Shown here: in pieces, positions 24,931-32,208 of the stretch
Position numbering within the stretch: the stretch's first letter is position 1
How the letters are laid out: every line of letters starts with the position of its first letter
Source of the DNA: an uncultured Clostridia bacterium
Lineage (GTDB): Bacteria > Bacillota > Clostridia > Peptostreptococcales > Anaerovoracaceae
Reading direction: 5' to 3'
Length of the DNA stretch: 45,865 bases
Assembly (NCBI GenBank): GCA_938049335.1
Contig: CALIYX010000028.1
Span: forward strand, 1 to 45,865
Program-made: the position numbers and the translations under genes
The notes under the pieces: generated by a model
Told to the model about the DNA's origin: nothing
Database searches by the model: none
What the model saw: the letters and a program-made list of their open reading frames with translations, nothing else

Positions 24931-25383
24931 TTATATTTTATCAGCAAAGTATTCCACCTGCTCTACAAGATCCAAAATCAGCTCCGAAAAACTCTCCGCA
25001 ATTTTCTCAAGGTCAGCATAGTCGTTGTTATATCCGCGCACTTTGCCACTTTCCACATCTATAAATACGATGCTTCCATCACCTAAACCTCCGATAGGAA
25101 ACGCTGGTCCGTGTTCACACTCGCTCATATATTCCTCGTATGCCTCTACAAAGATTGTATAGTTCTCCTCAAGCTCTTTCAAGTCAAATATCCATGGTTC
25201 TGCCAAATAGCAACCACCTAAGTTAAGTAACAGCCATCGGTAATCTGATGGTATGGAAGCATAATTTGCTTCAAACTTTTTTATATCGTCCTCTGTTTCA
25301 GGTCGGATACCTTCTGTGAATGCGCTTGCTTCATAAGCTGCCCTAATCCTATCATGGTATTTATCTAAAATAACATTACACAT
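24931..25383 (-). CDS. SMI1/KNR4 (SUKH superfamily) protein
   Basis: This 150-aa protein has the SUKH layout: RPETEDDIKKFEANYASIPSDYRWLLLNLGG (helix and IPxDY motif), then FPIGGLGDGSIVFIDVESGKVRGYNNDY, and a C-terminal helix (SFSELILDLVEQVEYF). Many SUKH proteins are immunity proteins against polymorphic toxins, though here no toxin gene is adjacent. AGGAGA precedes the ATG. It follows the zinc-ribbon gene by 29 bases, suggesting a two-gene unit. Confidence 0.82.
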   Translation of the reverse strand: MCNVILDKYHDRIRAAYEASAFTEGIRPETEDDIKKFEANYASIPSDYRWLLLNLGGCYLAEPWIFDLKELEENYTIFVEAYEEYMSECEHGPAFPIGGLGDGSIVFIDVESGKVRGYNNDYADLEKIAESFSELILDLVEQVEYFADKI

Positions 25384-25412
25384 CTTGTTCTCCTAGCATT
25401 TTTGATCTATAT

Positions 25413-26012
25413 TTATTTTTCCTGCATTTGCTTTAGTAACTTTACTATTCTTTCCCTGTTCTTTGCCGTTTTCATAAAAGTAGGGAGATGGTCAGATTGA
25501 GACTTCCATATGGCATCCGATGGCTTTAATCTCAAATCAGCACTGAGGTATTTGATTAGATACTCAAGGTGCTTGCAGTTCAGTGCCCAAACAGGCTTTC
25601 CCTGAAAAGATGACAAGTACCACAGCTCAAGACCAAAATACGGTTCTCTTCCATCCTCGATTTCAGCTGTATAAAAAAATGCCTCGGCAGTTTTATGAAC
25701 CTCCCCTTGCATTTGAGTTCCGCAATAAGGACATGATACCTGTAGGACAGAGAAGTGTTTCTTTGTCTCGTCTTCAATATCTACTCTATAATATCTGCCA
25801 CAGTTTTTGCAATGGTTATGAACATCATAGCGATAAATTGTGCGATCATAGCTTTTTTGATGACTGCAACTTGTACACTTAAAATAAGCATTATTATCAT
25901 CTGCGACTATAATCCCTAGACCTTGGCATTTTGGGCATTTAACCTGCATCCCAGACTCCATGGCGCTATATACAGTATATTTAAAGTATGGTTCGTCAAT
26001 TGCCCGGCTCAT
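25413..26012 (-). CDS. TFIIB-type zinc-ribbon protein
   Basis: This 199-aa protein has three zinc-ribbon-like CxxC sets: CPKCQGLG with CTSCSHQK, CKNCGRYY, and CPYCGTQM. The C-terminal part, GLELWYLSSFQGKPVWALNCKHLEYLI and later PTFMKTAKNRERIVKLLKQ, is typical of a bacterial family annotated as TFIIB-type zinc ribbon. Function is unknown. Zinc sites suggest nucleic-acid or protein binding. AAGGAG stands 11 bases before the ATG at 26012; a later Met (MESGMQ) is less likely. It is paired with the SUKH gene. Confidence 0.78.
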   Translation of the reverse strand: MSRAIDEPYFKYTVYSAMESGMQVKCPKCQGLGIIVADDNNAYFKCTSCSHQKSYDRTIYRYDVHNHCKNCGRYYRVDIEDETKKHFSVLQVSCPYCGTQMQGEVHKTAEAFFYTAEIEDGREPYFGLELWYLSSFQGKPVWALNCKHLEYLIKYLSADLRLKPSDAIWKSQSDHLPTFMKTAKNRERIVKLLKQMQEK

Positions 26013-26119
26013 AGCCCTACAAACTCCTTCCTTGTCAAGTACTATTATCCTGTTATATTTTATACTTTTTTATGCACTATGTAAATGTTGCCTGAGCTTT
26101 GGTGCATAAAAATTTGAAG

Positions 26120-26147
26120 ATATGCTTATCTTTCATCATAAGCATAT
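26120..26147. promoter_or_regulatory. Hairpin or palindrome between divergent genes
   Basis: ATATGCTTA (26120-26128) and TAAGCATAT (26139-26147) form a perfect 9-base inverted repeat with a 10-base centre, with no T-run after it. It lies upstream of both the zinc-ribbon gene and the small membrane-protein operon, so an operator is as likely as an RNA hairpin. Confidence 0.4.
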
Positions 26148-26165
26148 TGTACATTTAAAAAACAC

Positions 26166-26194
26166 TTGTATTTTGTAAAATTCAGTTTTATTAT
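26166..26194 (+). promoter_or_regulatory. Promoter of the two small membrane-protein genes
   Basis: TTGTAT (26166-26171), a 17-base spacer and TATTAT (26189-26194) lie about 65 bases before the first start codon. Confidence 0.5.
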
Positions 26195-26261
26195 GAAGAT
26201 AGATAGACAAAATACTGCTTTATAAGTATATAAATTCCTAAATTGATTAGGGAGGTATTAT

Positions 26262-26546
26262 ATGAATGAGTATACCAAAAAAGAACGAAGAGCAGCTAGA
26301 CTTACATCGCTTTCATCTCCAACCCTCATTATATTTGCAAGGCTTCAGGATAAATATGAATTTTTCCATGAGTTACCAAACCTGATAGTTTTACTTATTT
26401 GCGTAGTTTGTACGCTAACAAGTATCTGGTCTGCTTATTACCTAATTTCAAATAATAAGCAAATCAAATTTTCCCTATTTCAGCTATCTGCGACATCTGC
26501 TATAGCAGCAGTTATCTTAGTTTTTAATTTCAGAAATATTTCATAA
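26262..26546 (+). CDS. Small two-helix membrane protein, unknown
   Basis: This 94-aa protein has a basic N-terminus (MNEYTKKERRAARL) and two hydrophobic segments (LIVLLICVVCTLTSIWSAYYLI; LSATSAIAAVILVFNF). No family is recognised. GGGAGGT stands 7-8 bases upstream of the ATG, a strong ribosome site that supports real translation. A second membrane-protein gene begins 10 bases after its stop. Confidence 0.6.
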   Translation: MNEYTKKERRAARLTSLSSPTLIIFARLQDKYEFFHELPNLIVLLICVVCTLTSIWSAYYLISNNKQIKFSLFQLSATSAIAAVILVFNFRNIS

Positions 26547-26555
26547 GGTGTTTAT

Positions 26556-26789
26556 ATGAAGAAGGATTTCTTATATCTTGCTTTGTTTATCATGGGATGC
26601 CAGTTTATCGTAACCTCTTTAATCTGCACATTCATATTTGAGAAACTAAGTTTTATTGCATATGGGCATGCATTTGCTAATTGTGGTGACTATTTATCTG
26701 AATTTCCTTTGAATGTAGTTCTTATCATCGGAAGTTTGATGATTTTTGCAGGCGCTGCAGGAATGTATTATACGTTTAAAAATAAATAG
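26556..26789 (+). CDS. Small two-helix membrane protein, unknown
   Basis: This 77-aa protein has two hydrophobic segments (LYLALFIMGCQFIVTSLICTFIF and VVLIIGSLMIFAGAAGMYY) joined by a short loop with Cys and acidic residues. AAGGTG precedes the ATG. With the 94-aa gene it forms a two-gene operon closed by a strong terminator. No homologue is recognised; both could be subunits of one small complex. Confidence 0.58.
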   Translation: MKKDFLYLALFIMGCQFIVTSLICTFIFEKLSFIAYGHAFANCGDYLSEFPLNVVLIIGSLMIFAGAAGMYYTFKNK

Positions 26790-26803
26790 TTCTGATAATG
26801 AAG

Positions 26804-26832
26804 AAGGCTGATGTCACCATCAGCCTTTTTGA
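26804..26832 (+). terminator. Intrinsic terminator, likely shared with convergent nhaC
   Basis: AAGGCTGATG (26804-26813) pairs perfectly with CATCAGCCTT (26818-26827) around TCAC and runs into TTTTT on the plus strand. The minus-strand continuation (CTTCATT) is less T-rich. Confidence 0.85.
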
Positions 26833-26837
26833 TTTAC

Positions 26838-28223
26838 TTATTTTGCCTCTGCGCTTGCTTTCTTGCCAAATAGTCCAGATAGAACAGTTAGCACGATACA
26901 GCTGTAGCAGAATACTGAGAATGCTGCGTACTGAACTGTAGGCACGCCTAGCATGTTTGAGATGAACACACCGCATACGCTCCATGGTACAAGTGGGTTA
27001 ATTACTGTACCGGAGTCTTCAAGTGCACGGGATAGATTTTTCTGGTGTAGGCCTAGCTTATCGTAGATTGGACGGAAGGTTTTTCCTGCAAGCAGGATGC
27101 TTAGGTACTGTTCTCCGACGATGAAGTTAACGCCAAGCGCCGTAGTTGCTACAGCCAGTGTGGCCTTAAACCTTGTGTTTAGCAGATGAGCAATGTTTTC
27201 TAGGATGGTTGGAATAATTCCAAGTCCGAAGAGCAGACCACCAAGGCTTAAAGCGAGAATTACAATCGTGATTGTGAAGAACATGCTATTAATTCCGCCA
27301 CGGTTTATAAGTGAAGCGATGTTCTCAGGAACGCCTTCTTTACTGAACCCACTGTAGAAAATATTTGCTATTTCGCCTAGGCTGTATCCAGTGTTAAACT
27401 GAGCGATTCCAAGACTTAGTGCACTTACAATTATCATGCTTACGATTGCCGGAAGCTTGAATATAGAAAGCACTATCAAAAGTACAAATGGTATCAAAGC
27501 ATATCCGTGAATAAGATCAGTTGAAAGTAGCGACTTCTTAAATGCATCAATTGCTGAAACGTCTCCCTTTGCTCCCCATGGAGACATTGCTGTAAAGAAA
27601 ACGCCTGAAATGATGAACGCAGGAACTGTTGTGTACATCATATTTTTGATGTGATCAAATAGATCTATTCCCACGATACTTGCTGATATACCTGTTGTAT
27701 CTGATAGAGGTGACATCTTATCTCCAAAGAATGCACCTGATACAACAGCACCTGCTGTAATTGCAGGGTTTAAATCAAATACGCCAGAAAGACCCATAAG
27801 TGCAACGCCAAGAGTTGCAACAGTTGTCAAGCTGCTTCCGATTGAAATACCTATGATTGCAGTGATGCAAAAAGCTGACAGGTAAAAGGTCTTAGCTGAT
27901 ACAATGTTTAGACCGTAGAAGATGAGCGTTGGGATGGCACCAGACATCATCAGAGCGGAAATTAGGATTCCGATGAAGAAGAAGAGGTATACCGCGCCCA
28001 TGCTTGTCGATACGGACTGAATCATGCTCTCCTGCATCTCCGAGAACTTAACCTTGTGGAAAAGTCCGTAGATCAGAAGAAAGATTATGCTTACGAGAAC
28101 TGGAATGTGAGCTGAAACTCCCTCAATCGTAATGATTGGGAAGCCAAGCATGAATAGAATAATTGCTGTGATGACCAGGGCTTCTACAATTCCTGGCTTT
28201 CTGAGTTGCTTAAGATCAAACAT
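26838..28223 (-). CDS. nhaC: NhaC-family Na+/H+ antiporter-like transporter, possible tyrosine transporter
   Basis: This 461-aa membrane protein has about 11-12 helices. Family marks are IGISIGSSLTTVATLGVALMG and AGAVVSGAFFGDKMSPLSDTTGISASIVG. NhaC proteins exchange Na+ and H+, but some relatives in Bacillota have been predicted from regulatory context to carry tyrosine. Here the upstream leader encodes a peptide with five Tyr codons in a row and ends in a terminator, so expression probably rises when charged tRNA-Tyr falls. That favours an amino-acid or malate/lactate-type exchange role over simple pH control. AAAGGAGA precedes the ATG. Confidence 0.88.
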   Translation of the reverse strand: MFDLKQLRKPGIVEALVITAIILFMLGFPIITIEGVSAHIPVLVSIIFLLIYGLFHKVKFSEMQESMIQSVSTSMGAVYLFFFIGILISALMMSGAIPTLIFYGLNIVSAKTFYLSAFCITAIIGISIGSSLTTVATLGVALMGLSGVFDLNPAITAGAVVSGAFFGDKMSPLSDTTGISASIVGIDLFDHIKNMMYTTVPAFIISGVFFTAMSPWGAKGDVSAIDAFKKSLLSTDLIHGYALIPFVLLIVLSIFKLPAIVSMIIVSALSLGIAQFNTGYSLGEIANIFYSGFSKEGVPENIASLINRGGINSMFFTITIVILALSLGGLLFGLGIIPTILENIAHLLNTRFKATLAVATTALGVNFIVGEQYLSILLAGKTFRPIYDKLGLHQKNLSRALEDSGTVINPLVPWSVCGVFISNMLGVPTVQYAAFSVFCYSCIVLTVLSGLFGKKASAEAK

Positions 28224-28268
28224 GATTTTCTCCTTTAAAATTCTTTCTAAATAATCTTCTTACGCAAT

Positions 28269-28307
28269 AAAAAACTTCTCACGATTTGCAATTTGCATCG
28301 TCAGAAG
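28269..28307 (-). terminator. Leader terminator (attenuator) before nhaC
   Basis: On the minus strand CTTCTGACGAT (28297-28307) pairs with ATCGTGAGAAG (28275-28285), with one G-G mismatch, around an 11-base loop and is followed by TTTTTT. It stands 46 bases before the nhaC start and after a translated leader, so it must be conditional if nhaC is to be expressed from the leader promoter. Confidence 0.8.
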
Positions 28308-28380
28308 CCGGGTAAAATCCTTTGCTAATTAGAGGCTCCATACACAATGCAAACAGAGCCGCTAAATGTCTTAGGACTCT

Positions 28381-28476
28381 CTAATTCTTATAATAATAGT
28401 AATAGCACTTTTGACCGCAGCAAGAAAAATGTTTATCCTGCATATTTGCTTCTGTCAAAACATTACACATTTTCAT
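28381..28476 (-). CDS. Tyr-rich leader peptide upstream of nhaC
   Basis: This 31-codon frame starts at ATG 28476 with AAGGAG 8 bases before it and ends at TAG 28381-28383. The peptide starts MKMCNVLTEANMQ and ends CCGQKCYYYYYKN. Five consecutive tyrosine codons (TAT TAC TAT TAT TAT) lie two codons before the stop. This is the layout of ribosome-mediated attenuators, in which stalling on scarce aminoacyl-tRNA alters folding of the RNA that follows. The RNA after the stop folds as AGAG...CTCT (28355-28380), and the stop region AATTAGAG (28379-28386) can alternatively pair with CTCTAATT (28327-28334). Confidence 0.75.
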   Translation of the reverse strand: MKMCNVLTEANMQDKHFSCCGQKCYYYYYKN

Positions 28477-28507
28477 TTTAGTTGCTCCTTTCAAAGTAAT
28501 TTTTTTC

Positions 28508-28537
28508 ATAATAACACCAAAGCAATATGTCCGTCAA
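28508..28537 (-). promoter_or_regulatory. Promoter of the nhaC leader transcript
   Basis: On the minus strand TTGACG (28532-28537), an 18-base spacer and TATTAT (28508-28513) place transcription near 28501, giving a leader of about 280 bases. The gap 28224-28711 is otherwise filled by the leader peptide, its attenuator and the divergent uppP promoter. Confidence 0.65.
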
Positions 28538-28649
28538 GCTTTTTTGTTCAAAAAGATAACATTTTTCTATATTTTATGTTATTATACATAAAATACTTTG
28601 TATCAATTAACTTTTGCACATATCCTTTTCAGCATGAAAAAGCCGAAAC

Positions 28650-28678
28650 TTGAATATATTTACTAATTCGCGTATAAT
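28650..28678 (+). promoter_or_regulatory. Promoter of uppP
   Basis: TTGAAT (28650-28655), a 17-base spacer and a perfect TATAAT (28673-28678) lie about 33 bases before the start codon. Confidence 0.7.
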
Positions 28679-28711
28679 TTATATAACTACAGATTTATTT
28701 AGGAGGTCGTT

Positions 28712-29542
28712 TTGTTAGAATTAATAAAAGCCGTGATATACGGTATAGTCGAAGGAATTACAGAATGGCTGCCAGTCAGCAGCACAGGACACCTTATTTT
28801 ACTAAAGAGCATAATGCCGATGAAGGTTTCGGATAACTTTTGGAACTTTTTCCTAGTTGTCGTTCAGCTAGGCGCAATCCTTGCGGTAGTTATCTACTTC
28901 TGGAACAAGATTTGGCCATTTAATACAAAGGTTAAGGGCAAGTCATTTATACGATATGATGTAATGCAGCTATGGGTTAAGATCATTGTAGCATGTTTCC
29001 CAGCTGCTATAGTAGGCATCTTGCTAGACGATTGGGTTGATAAACATCTCTATAATCCGACAACAGTAGCAATTATGCTAATCCTCGTCGGTATCGCTTT
29101 CATCTTTGTCGAGAAGAAGAATGTAAATAAAGAGCCGAGGATTACAAGCCTTCGCGATATATCATATAAGGATGCTTTGATAATCGGAGCTTTTCAGCTT
29201 ATCGCTGCTGTACTTCCAGGAACATCGCGCTCAGGCTCCACAATCATCGGTGGACTTCTTATCGGAATCGATAGAACCATCGCTGCCGAATTCACATTCT
29301 TCCTAGCAATTCCAGTTATGTTTGGTGCAAGTCTTCTAAAGCTTTTAAAGTTCGGCCTTCACTTCACAGCCTTGGAATTTGGAATACTCTTTGTAGGAAT
29401 AATCGTTTCCTTCCTAGTTTCACTCTTCTGCATCAAGCTTTTGATGGCATATGTGAAAAAGCACGATTTCAAAGTTTTCGGTTGGTACCGTATAGCACTA
29501 GGTGCTATCGTACTTATATACTTTAAGCTTATGCTCGCATAG
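28712..29542 (+). CDS. uppP: Undecaprenyl-diphosphatase (UppP/BacA)
   Basis: This 276-aa membrane enzyme recycles undecaprenyl diphosphate for cell-wall synthesis and gives basal bacitracin tolerance. Motif 1 appears at the N-terminus as GIVEGITEWLPVSSTGHLIL, with the Glu pair, Ser and His. Motif 2 is AAVLPGTSRSGSTIIGGLLIG, with the catalytic Arg and Ser. About eight helices are seen. Translation starts at TTG 28712, 5 bases after AGGAGG; no in-frame ATG precedes motif 1. Confidence 0.95.
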   Translation: MLELIKAVIYGIVEGITEWLPVSSTGHLILLKSIMPMKVSDNFWNFFLVVVQLGAILAVVIYFWNKIWPFNTKVKGKSFIRYDVMQLWVKIIVACFPAAIVGILLDDWVDKHLYNPTTVAIMLILVGIAFIFVEKKNVNKEPRITSLRDISYKDALIIGAFQLIAAVLPGTSRSGSTIIGGLLIGIDRTIAAEFTFFLAIPVMFGASLLKLLKFGLHFTALEFGILFVGIIVSFLVSLFCIKLLMAYVKKHDFKVFGWYRIALGAIVLIYFKLMLA

Positions 29543-29570
29543 TTTAAACTAGAAGATATCAAAAAGTCAA

Positions 29571-29604
29571 AAGCCGCTTTGCTTATGCAAAACGGCTTAT
29601 TTTT
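29571..29604. terminator. Bidirectional terminator between uppP and the hydrolase gene
   Basis: AAGCCG-C-TTTGC (from 29571) pairs with GCAAA-A-CGGCTT (to 29598), followed by ATTTTT on the plus strand and by TTTTGACTTTTT on the minus strand. Confidence 0.8.
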
Positions 29605-30286
29605 ACTTTTCTTCTAGGAAGCTGAGCACAGCCTTATTGAAAATTTTAGGCTTTCTTGAGGATATAAAATGACCTCCAGGAATCAAGCAAAGCTTAGCCT
29701 TTGGTATACAGCGACTAATGAGTCTTGTGTGCTCGGTTTTGATAATATCGTGAGTTCCGCCAAGAACTAAAGTCCTAGCATGAATTTTCTCAAGCTCAGT
29801 CTCACTTATATACGGCTCATTTGTAACTAGAGCTAGTTTCTCCGAGTGAAGCTTAGCGCGTATATCTATCTTGGAAATTAAATCCACTATCTTTCGCAAT
29901 ATCTTGATTGGTATCAAAGCGATATTCTTAACGCCAGACGGATATAGATTTGCTCCCCAAACTATGAGTCTATCAACTAGCTCAGGATATTTTGCTGCAA
30001 AGCAAAGTGCGGTGTTACCACCATCTGAAAAACCTAGGATGCTAGCCTTCTTGATCGAATGTTCTTTCATGAAGTCAGCAAGATCATCTGCAAACTGTCT
30101 AATCGTGAAAGGTTCTTCTCCTCTCGGAGATTTTCCGTGACCTCTAGTATCTAACGCTATTACTCTGTACTTCTTTGCAAAGTAATCCATCTGAGCAGCA
30201 AAATAGCTGTTGCTTTCACCATTTCCGTGTAAAAGTATTAGGGTTTTGCCTTTTCCCTTCTGTTTATAATTGAGACGAATCTTCAT
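29603..30286 (-). CDS. Alpha/beta hydrolase
   Basis: This 227-aa soluble hydrolase has the oxyanion motif LLHGNGESN, the nucleophile elbow GFSDGG (Ser about residue 87), a TLVLGGTHDIIK acid-loop with Asp, and the catalytic His in PGGHFI. The IALDTRGHGKS segment is typical of the fold. Substrate cannot be predicted; esterase, thioesterase or lysophospholipase activity are possible. GGGGGAG precedes the ATG. A rhodanese gene follows on the upstream side by about 35 bases, making a probable operon. Confidence 0.9.
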   Translation of the reverse strand: MKIRLNYKQKGKGKTLILLHGNGESNSYFAAQMDYFAKKYRVIALDTRGHGKSPRGEEPFTIRQFADDLADFMKEHSIKKASILGFSDGGNTALCFAAKYPELVDRLIVWGANLYPSGVKNIALIPIKILRKIVDLISKIDIRAKLHSEKLALVTNEPYISETELEKIHARTLVLGGTHDIIKTEHTRLISRCIPKAKLCLIPGGHFISSRKPKIFNKAVLSFLEEK

Positions 30287-30321
30287 ATCTTCTCCCCCTC
30301 AAAAATCAACTTACTAATTAA

Positions 30322-30630
30322 CTAGTTTTCTAACTTTCCCTCGTATGCAGCTATGCCACCGATGTTTGTTACATCATCATAGCCCTTACTCTTCATGAAT
30401 TCTGCTGCCGTTTCGCTGCGCACACCTGACAAGCAGTAGACAAAAGTCTTGGTCCCCTTGTTAGGCACCTCATCTTCTATCCCTTCAAAAACGCTGAGCG
30501 GAACATTGATGCTTCCTGGGATTCTTCCCAAGGCGTACTCGTCAGGCTCTCTGACATCCAAAAGTAGTATGCCCTCTTCAGCTTTAAATTCTTCTATATA
30601 TTTGTTTATATTCTTACCGAATGATCCCAT
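30322..30630 (-). CDS. Single-domain rhodanese-like sulfurtransferase
   Basis: This 102-aa protein is one rhodanese domain: LLLDVREPDEYALGRIPGSINVPLSVF, then FVYCLSGVRSETAAEFM and a C-terminal GGIAAYEG. The active-site loop CLSGVRS holds the Cys that carries sulfane sulfur. The start at MGSFGKNI has AGAGGT 5 bases upstream; a 28-codon extension upstream is basic and Cys-rich but lacks a ribosome site. It stands between trmB and the hydrolase. A link to tRNA thiolation or sulfide handling is possible but not shown. Confidence 0.87.
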   Translation of the reverse strand: MGSFGKNINKYIEEFKAEEGILLLDVREPDEYALGRIPGSINVPLSVFEGIEDEVPNKGTKTFVYCLSGVRSETAAEFMKSKGYDDVTNIGGIAAYEGKLEN

Positions 30631-30738
30631 ATCAACCTCTCTTCCCTTGAGCAGGCAAGGGAATAAAACCCTTAAACTAGACTTCATGCAAAGCCTTTCC
30701 CTCAGCTTATGCAATCAGTATACTCCTATATTATACAC

Positions 30739-31398
30739 CTATTGTTTACGGATAGAAACATAATTTATATTCTTTCCTTGTGAAGAAAATTTTTCTTCAT
30801 ACTCTGTCATGGGGCTAATCTCGCTGAACTCACTTGTGTGAAGGTCACGCGTAAGTCCTGTAACATCAAAGCTTGCCAAGGCCTTGCATTCCTCTATCTG
30901 CTCAAGCGTAAAATCAAAGAGGTCATCGTTATCGGTCTTAAACCTTATGAAACCTCCAGGCTTTAACGCCTTTAAATATTGAAGAAGTCTGTCCTTATGT
31001 GTGAGCCTGCGCTTTGCATGTCTTGCCTTAGGCCAAGGATCGCTAAAATTCATAAATATGCCATCAAGCTCTCCTTCAGCAAAGTCTCTCTCCATGTCAT
31101 TTATATATGTCGTTATAAATCTGATATTATCAAGTTCCATCTCCCTGCTTTTGACCATGCCGCGTATGATTACGCTCGCAAGTCCCTCTGCAGCAAGGAA
31201 AAGCGCATCTGGATTTTGGCTTGCACTGCTTGTTATAAATCTACCCTTACCCGAGCCGATTTCTAAAAACAATGGCTTATTTGCTCCATTATCAAACAGC
31301 TTCCTCCAGCTTCCGCTGTGCCCTTCCGAGCTTGGAATTATTACATCATCAAAATCGCTAAGCTTTTGATCTATATCTTTGATTTTTCTCTGTCTCAT
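30739..31398 (-). CDS. trmB: tRNA (guanine-N7)-methyltransferase
   Basis: This 219-aa enzyme adds m7G at position 46 in the variable loop of tRNA. The SAM site is LFLEIGSGKGRFI; FMNFSDPWPKARHAKRRLTHKDRL is the family signature with the catalytic Asp, and TEYEEKFSSQGKNINYV closes the fold. AGGTTGG precedes the ATG. It starts 9 bases after the ecfT stop, an unusual neighbour, since ecfT is more often followed by truA. Confidence 0.95.
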   Translation of the reverse strand: MRQRKIKDIDQKLSDFDDVIIPSSEGHSGSWRKLFDNGANKPLFLEIGSGKGRFITSSASQNPDALFLAAEGLASVIIRGMVKSREMELDNIRFITTYINDMERDFAEGELDGIFMNFSDPWPKARHAKRRLTHKDRLLQYLKALKPGGFIRFKTDNDDLFDFTLEQIEECKALASFDVTGLTRDLHTSEFSEISPMTEYEEKFSSQGKNINYVSIRKQ

Positions 31399-31407
31399 AT
31401 AACCAAC

Positions 31408-32208
31408 CTATAGCAAAATTCTCATCGCGATAACCACACCTAGGAAGGCTAGACAGGCAGCAATCGCCATGAAATCCAGTTTATCAAATTTGATTTCGTT
31501 CATTCTCGTTCTTCCGGCTCCACCACGGTAGCATCTAGCTTCCATTGCCATTGCAAGGTCCTGAGCTATTCTAAATGCACTTACAAATAGCGGTACTAGG
31601 ATTGGAATCATTGACTTTGCACGCCTTAGAATATTTCCGCTCTCAAAGTCTGCCCCCCTCGCCTGCTGAGCCTTCATTATCTTATCAGTCTCATCAAGAA
31701 GCAAAGGTATGAATCTCAAAGCTATGGACATCATCATTGCAATTTCGTGCGAAGGAACGCGTAGCTTTGATAGAGGTGCCATAAGCTTTTCTAGTCCATC
31801 TGTCAAAGCGATAGGCTTTGTTGTCAGCGTCAAAACCGATGAGCTTATTATCAGTAGAATCAGTCTAAGGCTCATAAAGAGCGCAAGGTAGATTCCCTCT
31901 GTAGTTATTTTTATGAACTTCCATCTGAAAATTTCATGTCCATCGACCATGAAGATATTCAGAAAGAAGGTGAACGCCAAAATCATAAATATTGGCTTCA
32001 GACCACGCAAGATAAATGAAATTGGTACCTTTGATAGAGCAACACAAACAGCAAGAGCTGCTCCGCATACAGCAAAGCCAACGAATCCCTTTACAAGGAA
32101 AAGCTCTATGATAAATATTAGCGTTGCCATTATCTTTGTTCGCGGATCGAGTCTATGGAGGATTGAGTCGGCAGAATAGTACTGTCCTAAGGTTATATCC
32201 CTAATCAT
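31408..32208 (-). CDS. ecfT: ECF transporter transmembrane protein EcfT
   Basis: This 266-aa T component connects vitamin-binding S components to the ATPases. It begins MIRDITLGQYYSADSILHRLDPRTK and has five to six helices. The two coupling motifs appear as QQARGADFE and MEARCYRGG (Ala-Arg-Gly and related), which touch the ATPases. GGAGGAG sits in the end of ecfA2, and the start overlaps that gene by 8 bases. No S component is encoded nearby, so this module probably serves several scattered S proteins. Confidence 0.93.
   Translation of the reverse strand: MIRDITLGQYYSADSILHRLDPRTKIMATLIFIIELFLVKGFVGFAVCGAALAVCVALSKVPISFILRGLKPIFMILAFTFFLNIFMVDGHEIFRWKFIKITTEGIYLALFMSLRLILLIISSSVLTLTTKPIALTDGLEKLMAPLSKLRVPSHEIAMMMSIALRFIPLLLDETDKIMKAQQARGADFESGNILRRAKSMIPILVPLFVSAFRIAQDLAMAMEARCYRGGAGRTRMNEIKFDKLDFMAIAACLAFLGVVIAMRILL

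Noticed and set aside
28411..28653. An 80-codon plus-strand frame opposite the nhaC leader
   Set aside because: It has no good ribosome site, lies antisense to the leader peptide and overlaps the uppP promoter region; it looks like a chance frame.
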